Positions 32,763 to 42,275 of a stretch of 64,000 nt of DNA are shown here, in pieces. Position 1 is the stretch's first letter, and each line of letters starts with the position of its first letter. Both the position numbers and the translations under genes were made by a program. This DNA is from an uncultured Verrucomicrobiota bacterium (GTDB lineage: Bacteria; Verrucomicrobiota; Verrucomicrobiia; Limisphaerales; JADLHS01), in NCBI GenBank assembly GCA_903828255.1, contig CAIKLQ010000501.1:28064-92063 (forward strand). The letters run 5' to 3'. The notes under the pieces were generated by a model. The model was not told the origin of the DNA, did no database searches, and saw nothing but the letters and a program-made list of their open reading frames with translations.

Positions 32763-34622
32763 ATGAACAGGTCAGAAACTTTAGTCGGAGATTGCTACAC
32801 TCAGAACCCCGAGCTGTGGAAGGCAGCATGGCGTAAATACATCACGCGTCAATTGGCTCAAAGAGCACGAAGCTTTCTAAGCTCCATTTCTCCATTACAG
32901 ATTGACCCTCAGATTGCGACTATTGGACAGCCGACAGTTCGCGTGGGGATTGTGACTGTTGAATCAGCAATTCATTTCATCCTTGATGAGATCGCAGGAC
33001 CCGGTGAGTTTCGTGCTCTAGCCGCAGCATCCTGCATTTCTAACGGAGTCGGATTACCCTCACGCTCAAAAGTTGAAAATGTATTGCGCCCCATGATAGC
33101 TGCATCACTTACCAGTAGAGAAGGGACGACAGAAATATCTTTGGTTGCCGACCATGAAGTTTATGGGGGGGTGGCTGATGTTTTAAGTGAAGAACTTTTT
33201 CAGCTCGGACAGTCAGGTGCAATTCATGGGGAAGGAGTGATTCTTAATCAGTGTCTATTGATCTACCACCTGCGACGTTGGCGCTTCCCCTTTAGTCAAT
33301 TACCGCAAGCTCTCAACGATATGAATACCGGCGATTTGGGTTTGCCCGGTCATGTCATCTCGATACAAAACCGCCATTTCGCCTCGAATAATGAGGATGA
33401 CTTTTCGGTCCCCGTCGTTCCTCCTACCAGCGCCGCATTGCCAAATGCCGTTCTGACACACAGCAATCTTCTAAGCGCAGTGCAGAGCGAGTCGGCCGCC
33501 ATCGCGGCAAACGCAGGCTTTTTTCACCGCGCATTGAATATTAATCGCCCAATAGACCCTCAACTTCTGGCACAATCCTCGTTTGCAACGCAGCAACTTG
33601 TTGAGTCAGGGCGTAGGCTGGTCTACACACAATATGAGAATACGTCGCTTGTATTAATGTCGCTCGCCAGTATTGAGTTTTTATTGCGTTCGTTCTGCCC
33701 TCAACCTTGTGCCCCAGATCATCCTCTCGAAGAGGTGCTTCTACTCCACACTCAAATTTCAGAACGGCTTTGTGACACACTCAAGCGCATCTTTAGCACC
33801 GATGCTTGGAATATACGCAATCGCTGTATGCACGGTTCTTTTCTTGAACTTGAAGGACGCCGCGAAGACATGTTACGCCAATCTGGAATACTTTCTGGCC
33901 ATGGTGTCGCTGCGGTGGATTTGTCGCAAGACGGGAGTCTACCAGCAAATGTGTCATTTGTGATATTGACGGCCTTAAACAATTTGGCCCTGGAATTGGA
34001 ACGTGGCGGGAGAACATGTGATCGCCAGTGGGCACAACACTTTCTACTCACGGGTGAAGAGATCGGTTTTGCAAATTCCGTCCGTTGCGATCTGCTGCAA
34101 AACATTGGAGAAGCCGAAGCGTGGAGACGACACATCCGGGATTATTTACGTGCAGTTACTCCGTGCTTAAGCTCTCCGTTGCAAATTGGAATGCAAAGCT
34201 GGGTCACGCCGGCTCACTCGATTGACTCAATGCCCGGATTTTTTTTCTTAATGCTACTTTTCGAGCCGTTCCTTCGTCAGACACTTCTCTTTGCAGGTCG
34301 AAGTGTTCTCCAGAACCAAATCTCTGGCAGGGGTGGTGTGCCCCACTATCGTGTTCAATACAAAATGATGGACGAGAACGGTCTGTTCACTGCCGCCAAT
34401 ATCTTCTGGTTGACCGAGGACTTAAGCCCGGCGGAGAAGCCAACCGCAGAACGCGTGTTGCGATTAGCCGTAAAGTGCCGTGACGCCGTTGCACATGGCG
34501 CAGTTTTCGACTACACGGCAGAGATTCGGAAGGTTTACGGGCACTTAGTCATCAAAGCCATGCAGCTAGTTATTGAGGCTGGGCTGAGGCAATTGGAAAG
34601 CACAGGGAGCCGCACCCGATGA
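32763..34622 (+). CDS. Large protein with two HEPN-type R-x4-H motifs
   Basis: ATG 32763 (MNRSETLVGD) gives 619 residues. Two motifs of the HEPN ribonuclease type are visible: RNRCMHG (Arg352...His357) and RDAVAHG (Arg573...His578), each R-(N/D/polar)-x3-H-G at the end of a helix. They sit about 220 residues apart, so the protein may contain two HEPN units. A hydrophobic segment FFFLMLLFEPFLRQTLLFAG precedes the second. HEPN proteins in defence islands are usually RNases acting on cell or phage RNA when triggered, but nuclease activity here is inferred. Codon usage and GC look lower than in the neighbours. Its TGA overlaps the ATG of a 48-codon remnant ORF. Confidence 0.6.
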   Translation: MNRSETLVGDCYTQNPELWKAAWRKYITRQLAQRARSFLSSISPLQIDPQIATIGQPTVRVGIVTVESAIHFILDEIAGPGEFRALAAASCISNGVGLPSRSKVENVLRPMIAASLTSREGTTEISLVADHEVYGGVADVLSEELFQLGQSGAIHGEGVILNQCLLIYHLRRWRFPFSQLPQALNDMNTGDLGLPGHVISIQNRHFASNNEDDFSVPVVPPTSAALPNAVLTHSNLLSAVQSESAAIAANAGFFHRALNINRPIDPQLLAQSSFATQQLVESGRRLVYTQYENTSLVLMSLASIEFLLRSFCPQPCAPDHPLEEVLLLHTQISERLCDTLKRIFSTDAWNIRNRCMHGSFLELEGRREDMLRQSGILSGHGVAAVDLSQDGSLPANVSFVILTALNNLALELERGGRTCDRQWAQHFLLTGEEIGFANSVRCDLLQNIGEAEAWRRHIRDYLRAVTPCLSSPLQIGMQSWVTPAHSIDSMPGFFFLMLLFEPFLRQTLLFAGRSVLQNQISGRGGVPHYRVQYKMMDENGLFTAANIFWLTEDLSPAEKPTAERVLRLAVKCRDAVAHGAVFDYTAEIRKVYGHLVIKAMQLVIEAGLRQLESTGSRTR

Positions 34623-34765
34623 AAGCCACCCCCATCGTCAAAAGTAAGGAGGAGGCTACCGGCCCCACCGTCCCGGAAACCAATGACATCCAACTCGATG
34701 CCGTGTCTTACACTCTAAGCGCCTTCCCCATTGTGAACCGGATGAACGCGGCGAACTACGATTAA
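34619..34765 (+). pseudogene. 48-codon remnant ORF with methylase-like tail
   Basis: ATG 34619 overlaps the preceding TGA (ATGA) and the frame ends at TAA 34763-34765. The tail YTLSAFPIVNRMNAANYD resembles the segment AYILDSFPIVKRKDEAKF of the methylase at 24346 (around residue 1305-1320), a segment typical of the C-terminal region of Eco57I-type methylases. It looks like a fused start and tail left after most of a second methylase-like gene was deleted. Expression as a peptide is possible but not supported. Confidence 0.5.
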
Positions 34766-34770
34766 AACCA

Positions 34771-37700
34771 ATGTCTGCCAACGCTCAATCCTTTAGTGCA
34801 CGCCGATCAGGTGGCGTCCGCCATACACCGGAAGCAGACATTGAGAGCATTCGGGACCTGCTTCGTGGCTATGGCTCGTCGCGAAGCATTTTGAAGGAGT
34901 TGATCCAAAACGCGGAAGACTCCGGCGCTTCGCGCATGGAAATGCTTTATCTCCCGGGCGACCCAGCCTCACCCCATTCGTTGCTGCGAGGCCCGGGATT
35001 GCTGGTCGCCAACAACGGAACTTTCACACAAGAGAACCGGGACGCTATCACCCAGATTAACCTCGGAACCAAGGGCACGGAGGAACGGGCCATTGGCCGG
35101 TTCGGCAAGGGCCTGAAGAGTGTGTTCGCCTGGTGCGAGGCGTTCTTCATCATCGCCCGCACGGACCGAAATCAAGGCTGGCCGGACGACTCCATCACCG
35201 ACTTCTTTAACCCATGGCACGGTTGGCGACATCAGGACTGGGAGGATGAATTCGAGAAAAGCGGGGACATTCTTCTGATTGAGACAAGGAAACACTTTGC
35301 AGACATCTACAGCGAAAGTGACCCCTGGCTTGCATTTTGGTTTCCCCTGCGATGCGAATTACACACCAAAGATGGCGACGATCGGGAAAGCTTCGACAAC
35401 GGTTTGCCCGGTGAAGATCCGAGTTTTATCAAAAAGCTCGCCACGGAGCTGCAGACGTTAGCTCCTTCGCTTGTTTCCCTCAGAAACCTGCAACGGATTG
35501 CGATCATGGACGGCAACGGTGGAAAGCAGACATCTCTGATTTGGGAGTTCCCGCAGAAGAGCGAGCGAATCCCAGCGCCGGATTCAGAATCCGATTCTGT
35601 TAAATTTGTCAGTGGCGAAACAACGCTGCGTGCTGATTGTGAGACTCCGTTGCGCTACTGCGGATTTGCGGGGCGACTACCCGATCAGGCAGTTGATCAG
35701 CTTAAGACTGCGGCGGACTGGCCCCGGGTAGTCCAGCGCACGCGCGACAGGAGCAAGGCCGGGTGTCCGGTCAAAGGCGAAGCTCACTTCGCCACGTTGC
35801 TCACATGGGGTGCTGTTAACGAAGACAAGTCGCCCGGCAGTCTTGACGTGCGCTGGTGCGTCTTTTTCCCCGTGGGCAAGCAACCGCCCGGTGTTGGCCG
35901 CATCGAACTCCCCACAATCCGTCGTCCCATTACGCTGAACCTCCATGGGTTCTTCTTCTTGGATTCCGAGCGGTTGCGAATTGATGGCTTGGACGACGCG
36001 TTCAGCCACAATGGTTCAACGGCCATTCGGGTCTGTGTCGAATGGAATCGCATCCTCGCAACACAAGGGACACTGGCAAGGCTTCCTGCCGCCCTCGCCG
36101 CTTTTGCAGATCAAGAGTCATTTACCAATCCCCAATGTAACGAACTCGCACACGCCATCCAGCAGACAGGAGTCTGGTCGAACTTTAGGGACGCCGTCTG
36201 TCACCTTGAAACATGGCGACCCCGCTGGCGGTCAGGCGCTGAGAAGTGGGAACTCGTTCCGGTCGGCAATACGGTTCTTTTCATCCCCAGGATTTCCGCC
36301 ACTGGCGAAGTCCTCGCCCGCCTTCCCAAGCTGGCGAGCTTGAGCGAACTCGTTACGCTGGTCGCTCGTGGTAGTGACAAAGATCTGCCGGGCCTCTACG
36401 ACGGCGCAGAGCAAAAATGGCCTGAGAATTTAGTGCTGCAATTGTTGGATGGTGTGCAACTCAGCCCCACCGCCGATCAGGCGGCTGCCGATTGGATCAA
36501 CGCCCTCTTAACTTACCTGCATGAAACACACTCCCTGACTCCCGCCATCCGTGAGCGAGTTTCCACTCTGCCACTCCTGCCGGTGCGTGTGGCTCGCACC
36601 GGGGTCCATCGGCGCGTAAGTGCGGGAGAATGGGACGCTGCGATTGCGGCCGATCAACTATTCGCACCCGCCACCCAGACGGATGGTTGGCTGCGTTTGT
36701 TGCACCCTGCTTTACCTGATTGGTCTTGCATCATCGCCGAATGGACCATCCCTGGGTGGTTCACGGGCCAACGTCCGCCTCTGCTTAATGCTCTCACTGC
36801 CGCATCCGCTGTCGTCTCGCAGTCCACACTGGGAGAGTTCACCGCGCTGGCCGAGTTGGTGCGCCACTTCATTTCTCAACCCGGCCTGCCGGACTCATTG
36901 CGCTTGGCCGTGCGCTACCTGATGCACGGCCACGCCGCCCATGCGCAGGACCGCGAACACTTCCTGTTCATGCCATCAACGCAGCCAGGCATGCTGATCT
37001 GGAGTCGTCTCATCAAGCAGTTGCTCATTCACGAGGGCGGGGAAAATTCCTGGCGGCTCCTGCATCAGCAGTGGGCCTCGGTCCTTAGCCCTCAGGCTCA
37101 GAAGGACCTGACGGTGTCCACCATTGACCAACTGGGCGCGTGGGAGGAGTTGATGACCGCCCAGGCCGACTTCAGCACGCTGGAATTCCCGGCCACCGAA
37201 TGGTCTGCCTCCGATATCGCCACGTTGCTGCACGGTCTGTTCCAGGTCGGCCAGTCGAATCTCGACGGCACGATTGCTCTCCTGCGCAAACTGCGCCTGC
37301 ACAACCTGCGGGGGCAATCCAACGAACGCGTGTCCGTTGCGGCTGCCGATGGACGACTGGGCGATCTGTTCGTCCTCCAAACTCTCAACTTCGAGGCCTC
37401 TATTCCCAAAGAACTCCTGCCGCTGTGGGAACGATTCCTCTCCACCACAAAAATCGTGGAGCGCGTCCAGGACGGGTTGGCCGCGACCGTTCAGGAAAAA
37501 CTCTTCCGGAACACTACCGCTGAGGGCGAAGAATACGATGCCACGCTGGACTGGAACTATGTGGTGCGCCGTTGCCTCGAATCCTCCGACGCATGCGCTT
37601 GGGCGCCGCTGATCATGGAGGCGCTTAGCCACGGCGATCTGGCGGTGCGGGGATTAGGTCCAAAATTGAAGCAGACCGAATGGCTGCCCTTGTCGTCCGC

Positions 37701-40700
37701 CGGCAGCCTCGCACCTGACTCCATCATCATGATCGATGGCTTGGAGGTGGAGCTTCACGAACTGCTCGATCCCGCCGAGGACGGGCTGGCCGGGACTCGC
37801 GCGCTGTCGGAAGCCGTGGTCGGGCACGATGGTTTCGCCACGCTCAAGAAATATTTCCCCAACATCGAGGAGGCGCTGGGACTCCTTGGCCTTTGGCTGA
37901 AGGATAAGCCAGATTGGCATCTCGGTTTGGCTGAGTCATCGTTGCCCCCGGAGTTGGACAAGTTTCTCCCGTCCGTCGAAACCCTGCCCGAGCTTCCCGG
38001 CGCCGGACTGCTGGCCAAACTGTGGCGGCTGCCCAGCCAGGCTGAAAGCGATGAGTGGGATGCTTTGTTGCGAGAACACATCTGGCCGGCAATTCTGCGG
38101 CCATTTGCCTATGAACAAGACGGCGTGATCCGCCTTGAGCGCGTGCTCTCCCAGTTGGCGACCACACCAACCCGCATTGCGTTTGATGCCTACCTGCGGC
38201 AGGCCGTCGCCGACACTGTGGTCGTGCCCATGCTTCCGCGTCTGTCGTTGGTGAACCAGCGCGGACAGTGGCGTCTCGCCAGCCAGTTGATTTGGCCTTC
38301 CGCCAATCTCGATCCTGCCGCCCAGTTGTGTCAGGAACAGGACCACATTCTATCGGCCATCCGGGTCGCACCAATTCAGCCGGGCACCGCCGCTCCTGCC
38401 CAACGAGCCGTGCAGGGCCGCTTGGAGTTGGGCGATAACCGATTGGACTCCGAGCCGGATTTTCCCGCCCAAGCCAAAATCTTGGCTGGCTACCTTCAGC
38501 CGTTTCGGAACGGCAACGTGGGAGAAATCCTCCCAGCGGCGCTGGTGGCCGTTCTCGGCAGCCACCCCACCATGCTGGCCCTTCTCCGCGAACTGCTCCA
38601 AGCTGGATTCGGTCAGGACCCGGACGATTTTCTAACCTATCTACTGGGCGAACAACGCACCAAAGTCATCAACGAGGTCCGTTCCCAGCGTTTTCTGATC
38701 GAGATTGTCCATGGCCGCAGCACGCACGCTCAAACCATCACCGGTGACAGGGTGACGGTAGACCTGACCACGGACATCAATACGCTCATCGTTGGGGATT
38801 CTTCTGAGCTTTGGCGTCGTTACTTTTACCAGCATCGTCCAGAAACCGAATGTCATCGCTTGCGTTTGCGCGCCATCGAACGACCCGATGATTTGTCCGA
38901 TCCCGTCGCCATCTTCGCATCCACGATCGAAACCATCCTGCTTAAGGTTCACTGCAATGGCGTCACGAGTCTCTGCCCGAGCAACCTCAAGGAGGTGTTG
39001 GGCGAGGTGGCGGATGCTGGTCAGGCCGATCTGCGGCGCAGTCAGCTTTACCTATTGGACATGGCCGAGGCGCGCCTCAAGGAATTGGCGGTGCGCAGCA
39101 TTCCGGAATTCGAACAGGTGCTTCGGCAATTCAGTGATGCGCGCCAGGCACGGGTGGATGCCGATTTGTTCCAGACAAGATCCCCTGCACGGGCCAGGGA
39201 GAAGCTCGAAAAAGCCGAAAAACTTATCACCGAGGCCAAACGCACCTTGGTGAGCCTTTTGCAGTCACCCGAGGACGAAGCCACCCGACGCACGCTCGTT
39301 GAGGCCGTGCGTCGCAAAATGACCGACTTCCAATACAGTCTCGATTCGGTAGCGCTTGAATTGTTTCAGAACGCCGATGACGCCGTCGCCGAATGGGAGG
39401 AGATGAAGCAAGAACTCCACCCACACGAGCGCCAGTTCGTAGTCCACTTGGATGCGACCCAGCGACAGCTGGAGCTGATCCACTGGGGACGCCCGATCAA
39501 TCGCCACGCCTTCGCTGGTTTTCTGCACGGTCTCAAGCGCGGCTACGATCAGGACCTGCAGAAAATGCTCACCCTTAATTTCTCCGACAAGGGTGTCGGC
39601 AGTGCCGATCAGCCGGTCATTGTGACCGGCCGCTTTGGCCTCGGTTTCAAAACGGTCTTTTTTGTGGCGGACCAACCCGAGGTGATCAGTGGCCGGCTGG
39701 CCTTTGAGATTCGTGGCGGTTTCTTCCCGGTGCCGTTGCCACTCGATAACGCCAAAGCCTTGCGCGAGTGGGCAGACTCGCTCGGCGTTCCCGGTTTAGT
39801 GCCTACGGCCATTCGCCTCAAATGGGCTGCTGACACCAAGGCCGAAGAACTCTCCAAGGCTTTTGACGCGTTCACGTGCATCGCACCCTTGCTGGCCATT
39901 TTCTCCCGCCGCATCCGCACGTTGAGCGTAAAAAACGGCGACGACAGCGTCACCATCACCAGCCACGAAGAAAAACTGACCGACTCCGGCCGGCTTACGC
40001 ACATCCAGGTCGCCCAAAAGGCTTATCTCTGTTTCCGCTGCCCGCTCCGCGCTGACGAACGCCCCGCCTCGGTGCTGATTCAGTTGGACGCCAGCGGCGT
40101 ATCTCATTTGCCGGAGAGTTTGCCCCGCCTGTGGATTACCACGCCCACCACCGAGCACTCGGATTTGCGCTGGGCTGTGAACGCTCCATTCAAACCCGAT
40201 GCCGGTCGCCAGCGGCTTGCGCTTAACAATCCGGTGAATCGCCAGATTGCCGAAGAGGTGGCCCACACCTGGCTTCAGTCATTACTCGAATTGTATGATG
40301 AGACGCAGGCGCGTTGGGACGCGTTCGCCCTTCAGCTGGACCTGCATTCAACCGCCTCTTTCGAAAATTGGTGGCTGCAACTTTGGAACGAAATGACCCG
40401 GACCTGGCCCGTCTGTAAATGGGAAAACCTGCGCGATGGCGGCCAAGTGTTGGGCTATATCGCTTGGGGACAGTCCACCGGTGCCATGCTTCGGCTGATC
40501 CAGCAACGCTCCGCCATCCCATCCAACCTTCCCGGTGCTTACGCCCGTCTGGTAAAAAGTGGCGACGTTCATTTTTCCATCGCAGGCCTGCTGGCCGATC
40601 AGGCCAACGGTTGCCTGGCGCTAATCGCCGAATGGGTCTCCGCGCAGACAGCCTTTCCCCCCGGGCAGACCGTTGACGCCGAGGTCGCCCAGTTTCTCAA

Positions 40701-42270
40701 GCAAACGCTGCCTGCCCAAAAACTCAAAGGCGAATTGAACTTGCGCACCGCACTGAACGCCGAATTGGGTGAGAACCAGGAGGTGAACCATTTGATCGGC
40801 GAGCGCCTCGGCCAGCTCTTCCTCCAGTGCAAGGCGCTCTTCGACACCTCTAGTCCTTATTCGTCCGAAGTGCAGCCGCTCCTGTCCTCGCTCAACCAAG
40901 CCAAGCTGCTTGCCTCAGACGGCAAATATTATCCTGCGCCAAATCTCATCTGCCCTCGATCACTCGACAACCTTATTGATAAGGACGAGGCCGACCGTGC
41001 GAAGTTCGCCCCCGCATCCGCCGTCCTTTCCACCGGCTATTCGGAGGCGGCCTTGCATTTCTTCGTGAAGGCCCGGGGACAACTCGCGGCCAACGCGATC
41101 ATGCTGGCAGCATGGGTCAGGCAGGCTTCGCCGGAACAACTCCCTGCCATCTTCAGGTATCTCATCGAAGGCGAGCTGGGCCAGCAACTGGCCGACGAGT
41201 TGAAACGGCCGTGGCTCGACACGCAACGTGCGACGTCCGCCTTCCAAAGTTTGTTGTCTCCCGACCAGAACGAATTGGAACGCAAATTCTCGCGCGGCCG
41301 TATTATCATTACGCAGACACCCATCGAGGTCAGCATCATCGAACTTCCCCCCGCCGTTCAGGTCATGGAGGCCGATGTCGCTTTCCGCCTCGTCTCGGAA
41401 TGGTGGACTCGGGAACACGCTACGTGGACGGCAGACTACGAGGCCCGAACCTACCCGCCCGGATTCCCGGGCACCTTGCCCTGGCCGGGTGAAGACGAGT
41501 GGGACGCATCCACAGCACCTTCCGCCCAGGCGCGCTGGCTCTTGCTCTTCGTCCAAGCTGCCTTGGTTCCTCTTGGCTTCAATCGCATTGGCCGGGACCA
41601 AAGTTTCACCCGTTTCCTCGTCCAGAATGATTGGGTGGATGTTCTTGCACGGGTATCCCATGACCCGAATGTTTTATTCACTGTGCTGGACGACTACCTG
41701 GGCGCTTACATCCAGAACACCCAGTTCCATTTTCAAATGCGTCAGTTTATTGCTTTTTACGCGGTGTCCCGAAACCTCGATTCGTTCCTCCATTCGCTGC
41801 GTGCTGCCGAGAGCTCCACACAGCCTGACGCCTTCAATTTGGTGTTCAGCCCAAACGCCAATCCCGCCCTCTCCGGCACGGGCATCGTTGCCCCGCCTCT
41901 GAGCGGCATGCTCGGCATGGGCACTTGCCAGTTGCTCCGCGAACTCTATCGGCTTGGTCGATTGTCCAATCCCCACGGCTACCAGTTTGCCTTCACGCCG
42001 ATTCGCAAGGTGCGCCGGCTATGCACACAGCTTTTTGGCACTTCGGAAGGAGACGCCGGCGCCGCTGCTTCGATGGCCATTTTCTCTGAACTTCAGGCCA
42101 TGGGCACCGAGTTGAAGTTGGACCCTACCTTCAAACACTCCTTTGACTTGCCTTTCCAGATTCTCGCCGAGAACAAGAGCCTCCGCATCACAGTCCTGCG
42201 GGAAGACTTCGAAGCCGAGGCCATGGATAGTCCCGAACTCGACGCCGCACCCAGGAATTTCTCCTTCTAA
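34771..42270 (+). CDS. Giant double-sacsin GHKL ATPase (2499 residues)
   Basis: This protein has two sacsin-type Hsp90-like ATPase modules. Module 1 near the N-terminus has ILKELIQNAEDSGAS (Glu43, Asn47, Asp50), LLVANNG and GRFGKGLKSVF (~109-119). Module 2 has ALELFQNADDAV (Glu1530, Asn1534, Asp1537), LIHWGRPI and GRFGLGFKTVF (1620-1630). The remaining ~2000 residues are helical and strand-rich without named domains; a coiled-coil stretch lies just before module 2 (REKLEKAEKLITEAKRTLVS). Bacterial sacsin-like proteins are found in defence islands next to helicases. The SNF2 gene starts 6 bases downstream, so the two are likely a functional pair. ATP binding at both sites is expected; the substrate is unknown. 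Confidence 0.88.
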   Translation: MSANAQSFSARRSGGVRHTPEADIESIRDLLRGYGSSRSILKELIQNAEDSGASRMEMLYLPGDPASPHSLLRGPGLLVANNGTFTQENRDAITQINLGTKGTEERAIGRFGKGLKSVFAWCEAFFIIARTDRNQGWPDDSITDFFNPWHGWRHQDWEDEFEKSGDILLIETRKHFADIYSESDPWLAFWFPLRCELHTKDGDDRESFDNGLPGEDPSFIKKLATELQTLAPSLVSLRNLQRIAIMDGNGGKQTSLIWEFPQKSERIPAPDSESDSVKFVSGETTLRADCETPLRYCGFAGRLPDQAVDQLKTAADWPRVVQRTRDRSKAGCPVKGEAHFATLLTWGAVNEDKSPGSLDVRWCVFFPVGKQPPGVGRIELPTIRRPITLNLHGFFFLDSERLRIDGLDDAFSHNGSTAIRVCVEWNRILATQGTLARLPAALAAFADQESFTNPQCNELAHAIQQTGVWSNFRDAVCHLETWRPRWRSGAEKWELVPVGNTVLFIPRISATGEVLARLPKLASLSELVTLVARGSDKDLPGLYDGAEQKWPENLVLQLLDGVQLSPTADQAAADWINALLTYLHETHSLTPAIRERVSTLPLLPVRVARTGVHRRVSAGEWDAAIAADQLFAPATQTDGWLRLLHPALPDWSCIIAEWTIPGWFTGQRPPLLNALTAASAVVSQSTLGEFTALAELVRHFISQPGLPDSLRLAVRYLMHGHAAHAQDREHFLFMPSTQPGMLIWSRLIKQLLIHEGGENSWRLLHQQWASVLSPQAQKDLTVSTIDQLGAWEELMTAQADFSTLEFPATEWSASDIATLLHGLFQVGQSNLDGTIALLRKLRLHNLRGQSNERVSVAAADGRLGDLFVLQTLNFEASIPKELLPLWERFLSTTKIVERVQDGLAATVQEKLFRNTTAEGEEYDATLDWNYVVRRCLESSDACAWAPLIMEALSHGDLAVRGLGPKLKQTEWLPLSSAGSLAPDSIIMIDGLEVELHELLDPAEDGLAGTRALSEAVVGHDGFATLKKYFPNIEEALGLLGLWLKDKPDWHLGLAESSLPPELDKFLPSVETLPELPGAGLLAKLWRLPSQAESDEWDALLREHIWPAILRPFAYEQDGVIRLERVLSQLATTPTRIAFDAYLRQAVADTVVVPMLPRLSLVNQRGQWRLASQLIWPSANLDPAAQLCQEQDHILSAIRVAPIQPGTAAPAQRAVQGRLELGDNRLDSEPDFPAQAKILAGYLQPFRNGNVGEILPAALVAVLGSHPTMLALLRELLQAGFGQDPDDFLTYLLGEQRTKVINEVRSQRFLIEIVHGRSTHAQTITGDRVTVDLTTDINTLIVGDSSELWRRYFYQHRPETECHRLRLRAIERPDDLSDPVAIFASTIETILLKVHCNGVTSLCPSNLKEVLGEVADAGQADLRRSQLYLLDMAEARLKELAVRSIPEFEQVLRQFSDARQARVDADLFQTRSPARAREKLEKAEKLITEAKRTLVSLLQSPEDEATRRTLVEAVRRKMTDFQYSLDSVALELFQNADDAVAEWEEMKQELHPHERQFVVHLDATQRQLELIHWGRPINRHAFAGFLHGLKRGYDQDLQKMLTLNFSDKGVGSADQPVIVTGRFGLGFKTVFFVADQPEVISGRLAFEIRGGFFPVPLPLDNAKALREWADSLGVPGLVPTAIRLKWAADTKAEELSKAFDAFTCIAPLLAIFSRRIRTLSVKNGDDSVTITSHEEKLTDSGRLTHIQVAQKAYLCFRCPLRADERPASVLIQLDASGVSHLPESLPRLWITTPTTEHSDLRWAVNAPFKPDAGRQRLALNNPVNRQIAEEVAHTWLQSLLELYDETQARWDAFALQLDLHSTASFENWWLQLWNEMTRTWPVCKWENLRDGGQVLGYIAWGQSTGAMLRLIQQRSAIPSNLPGAYARLVKSGDVHFSIAGLLADQANGCLALIAEWVSAQTAFPPGQTVDAEVAQFLKQTLPAQKLKGELNLRTALNAELGENQEVNHLIGERLGQLFLQCKALFDTSSPYSSEVQPLLSSLNQAKLLASDGKYYPAPNLICPRSLDNLIDKDEADRAKFAPASAVLSTGYSEAALHFFVKARGQLAANAIMLAAWVRQASPEQLPAIFRYLIEGELGQQLADELKRPWLDTQRATSAFQSLLSPDQNELERKFSRGRIIITQTPIEVSIIELPPAVQVMEADVAFRLVSEWWTREHATWTADYEARTYPPGFPGTLPWPGEDEWDASTAPSAQARWLLLFVQAALVPLGFNRIGRDQSFTRFLVQNDWVDVLARVSHDPNVLFTVLDDYLGAYIQNTQFHFQMRQFIAFYAVSRNLDSFLHSLRAAESSTQPDAFNLVFSPNANPALSGTGIVAPPLSGMLGMGTCQLLRELYRLGRLSNPHGYQFAFTPIRKVRRLCTQLFGTSEGDAGAAASMAIFSELQAMGTELKLDPTFKHSFDLPFQILAENKSLRITVLREDFEAEAMDSPELDAAPRNFSF

Positions 42271-42275
42271 CCGCT

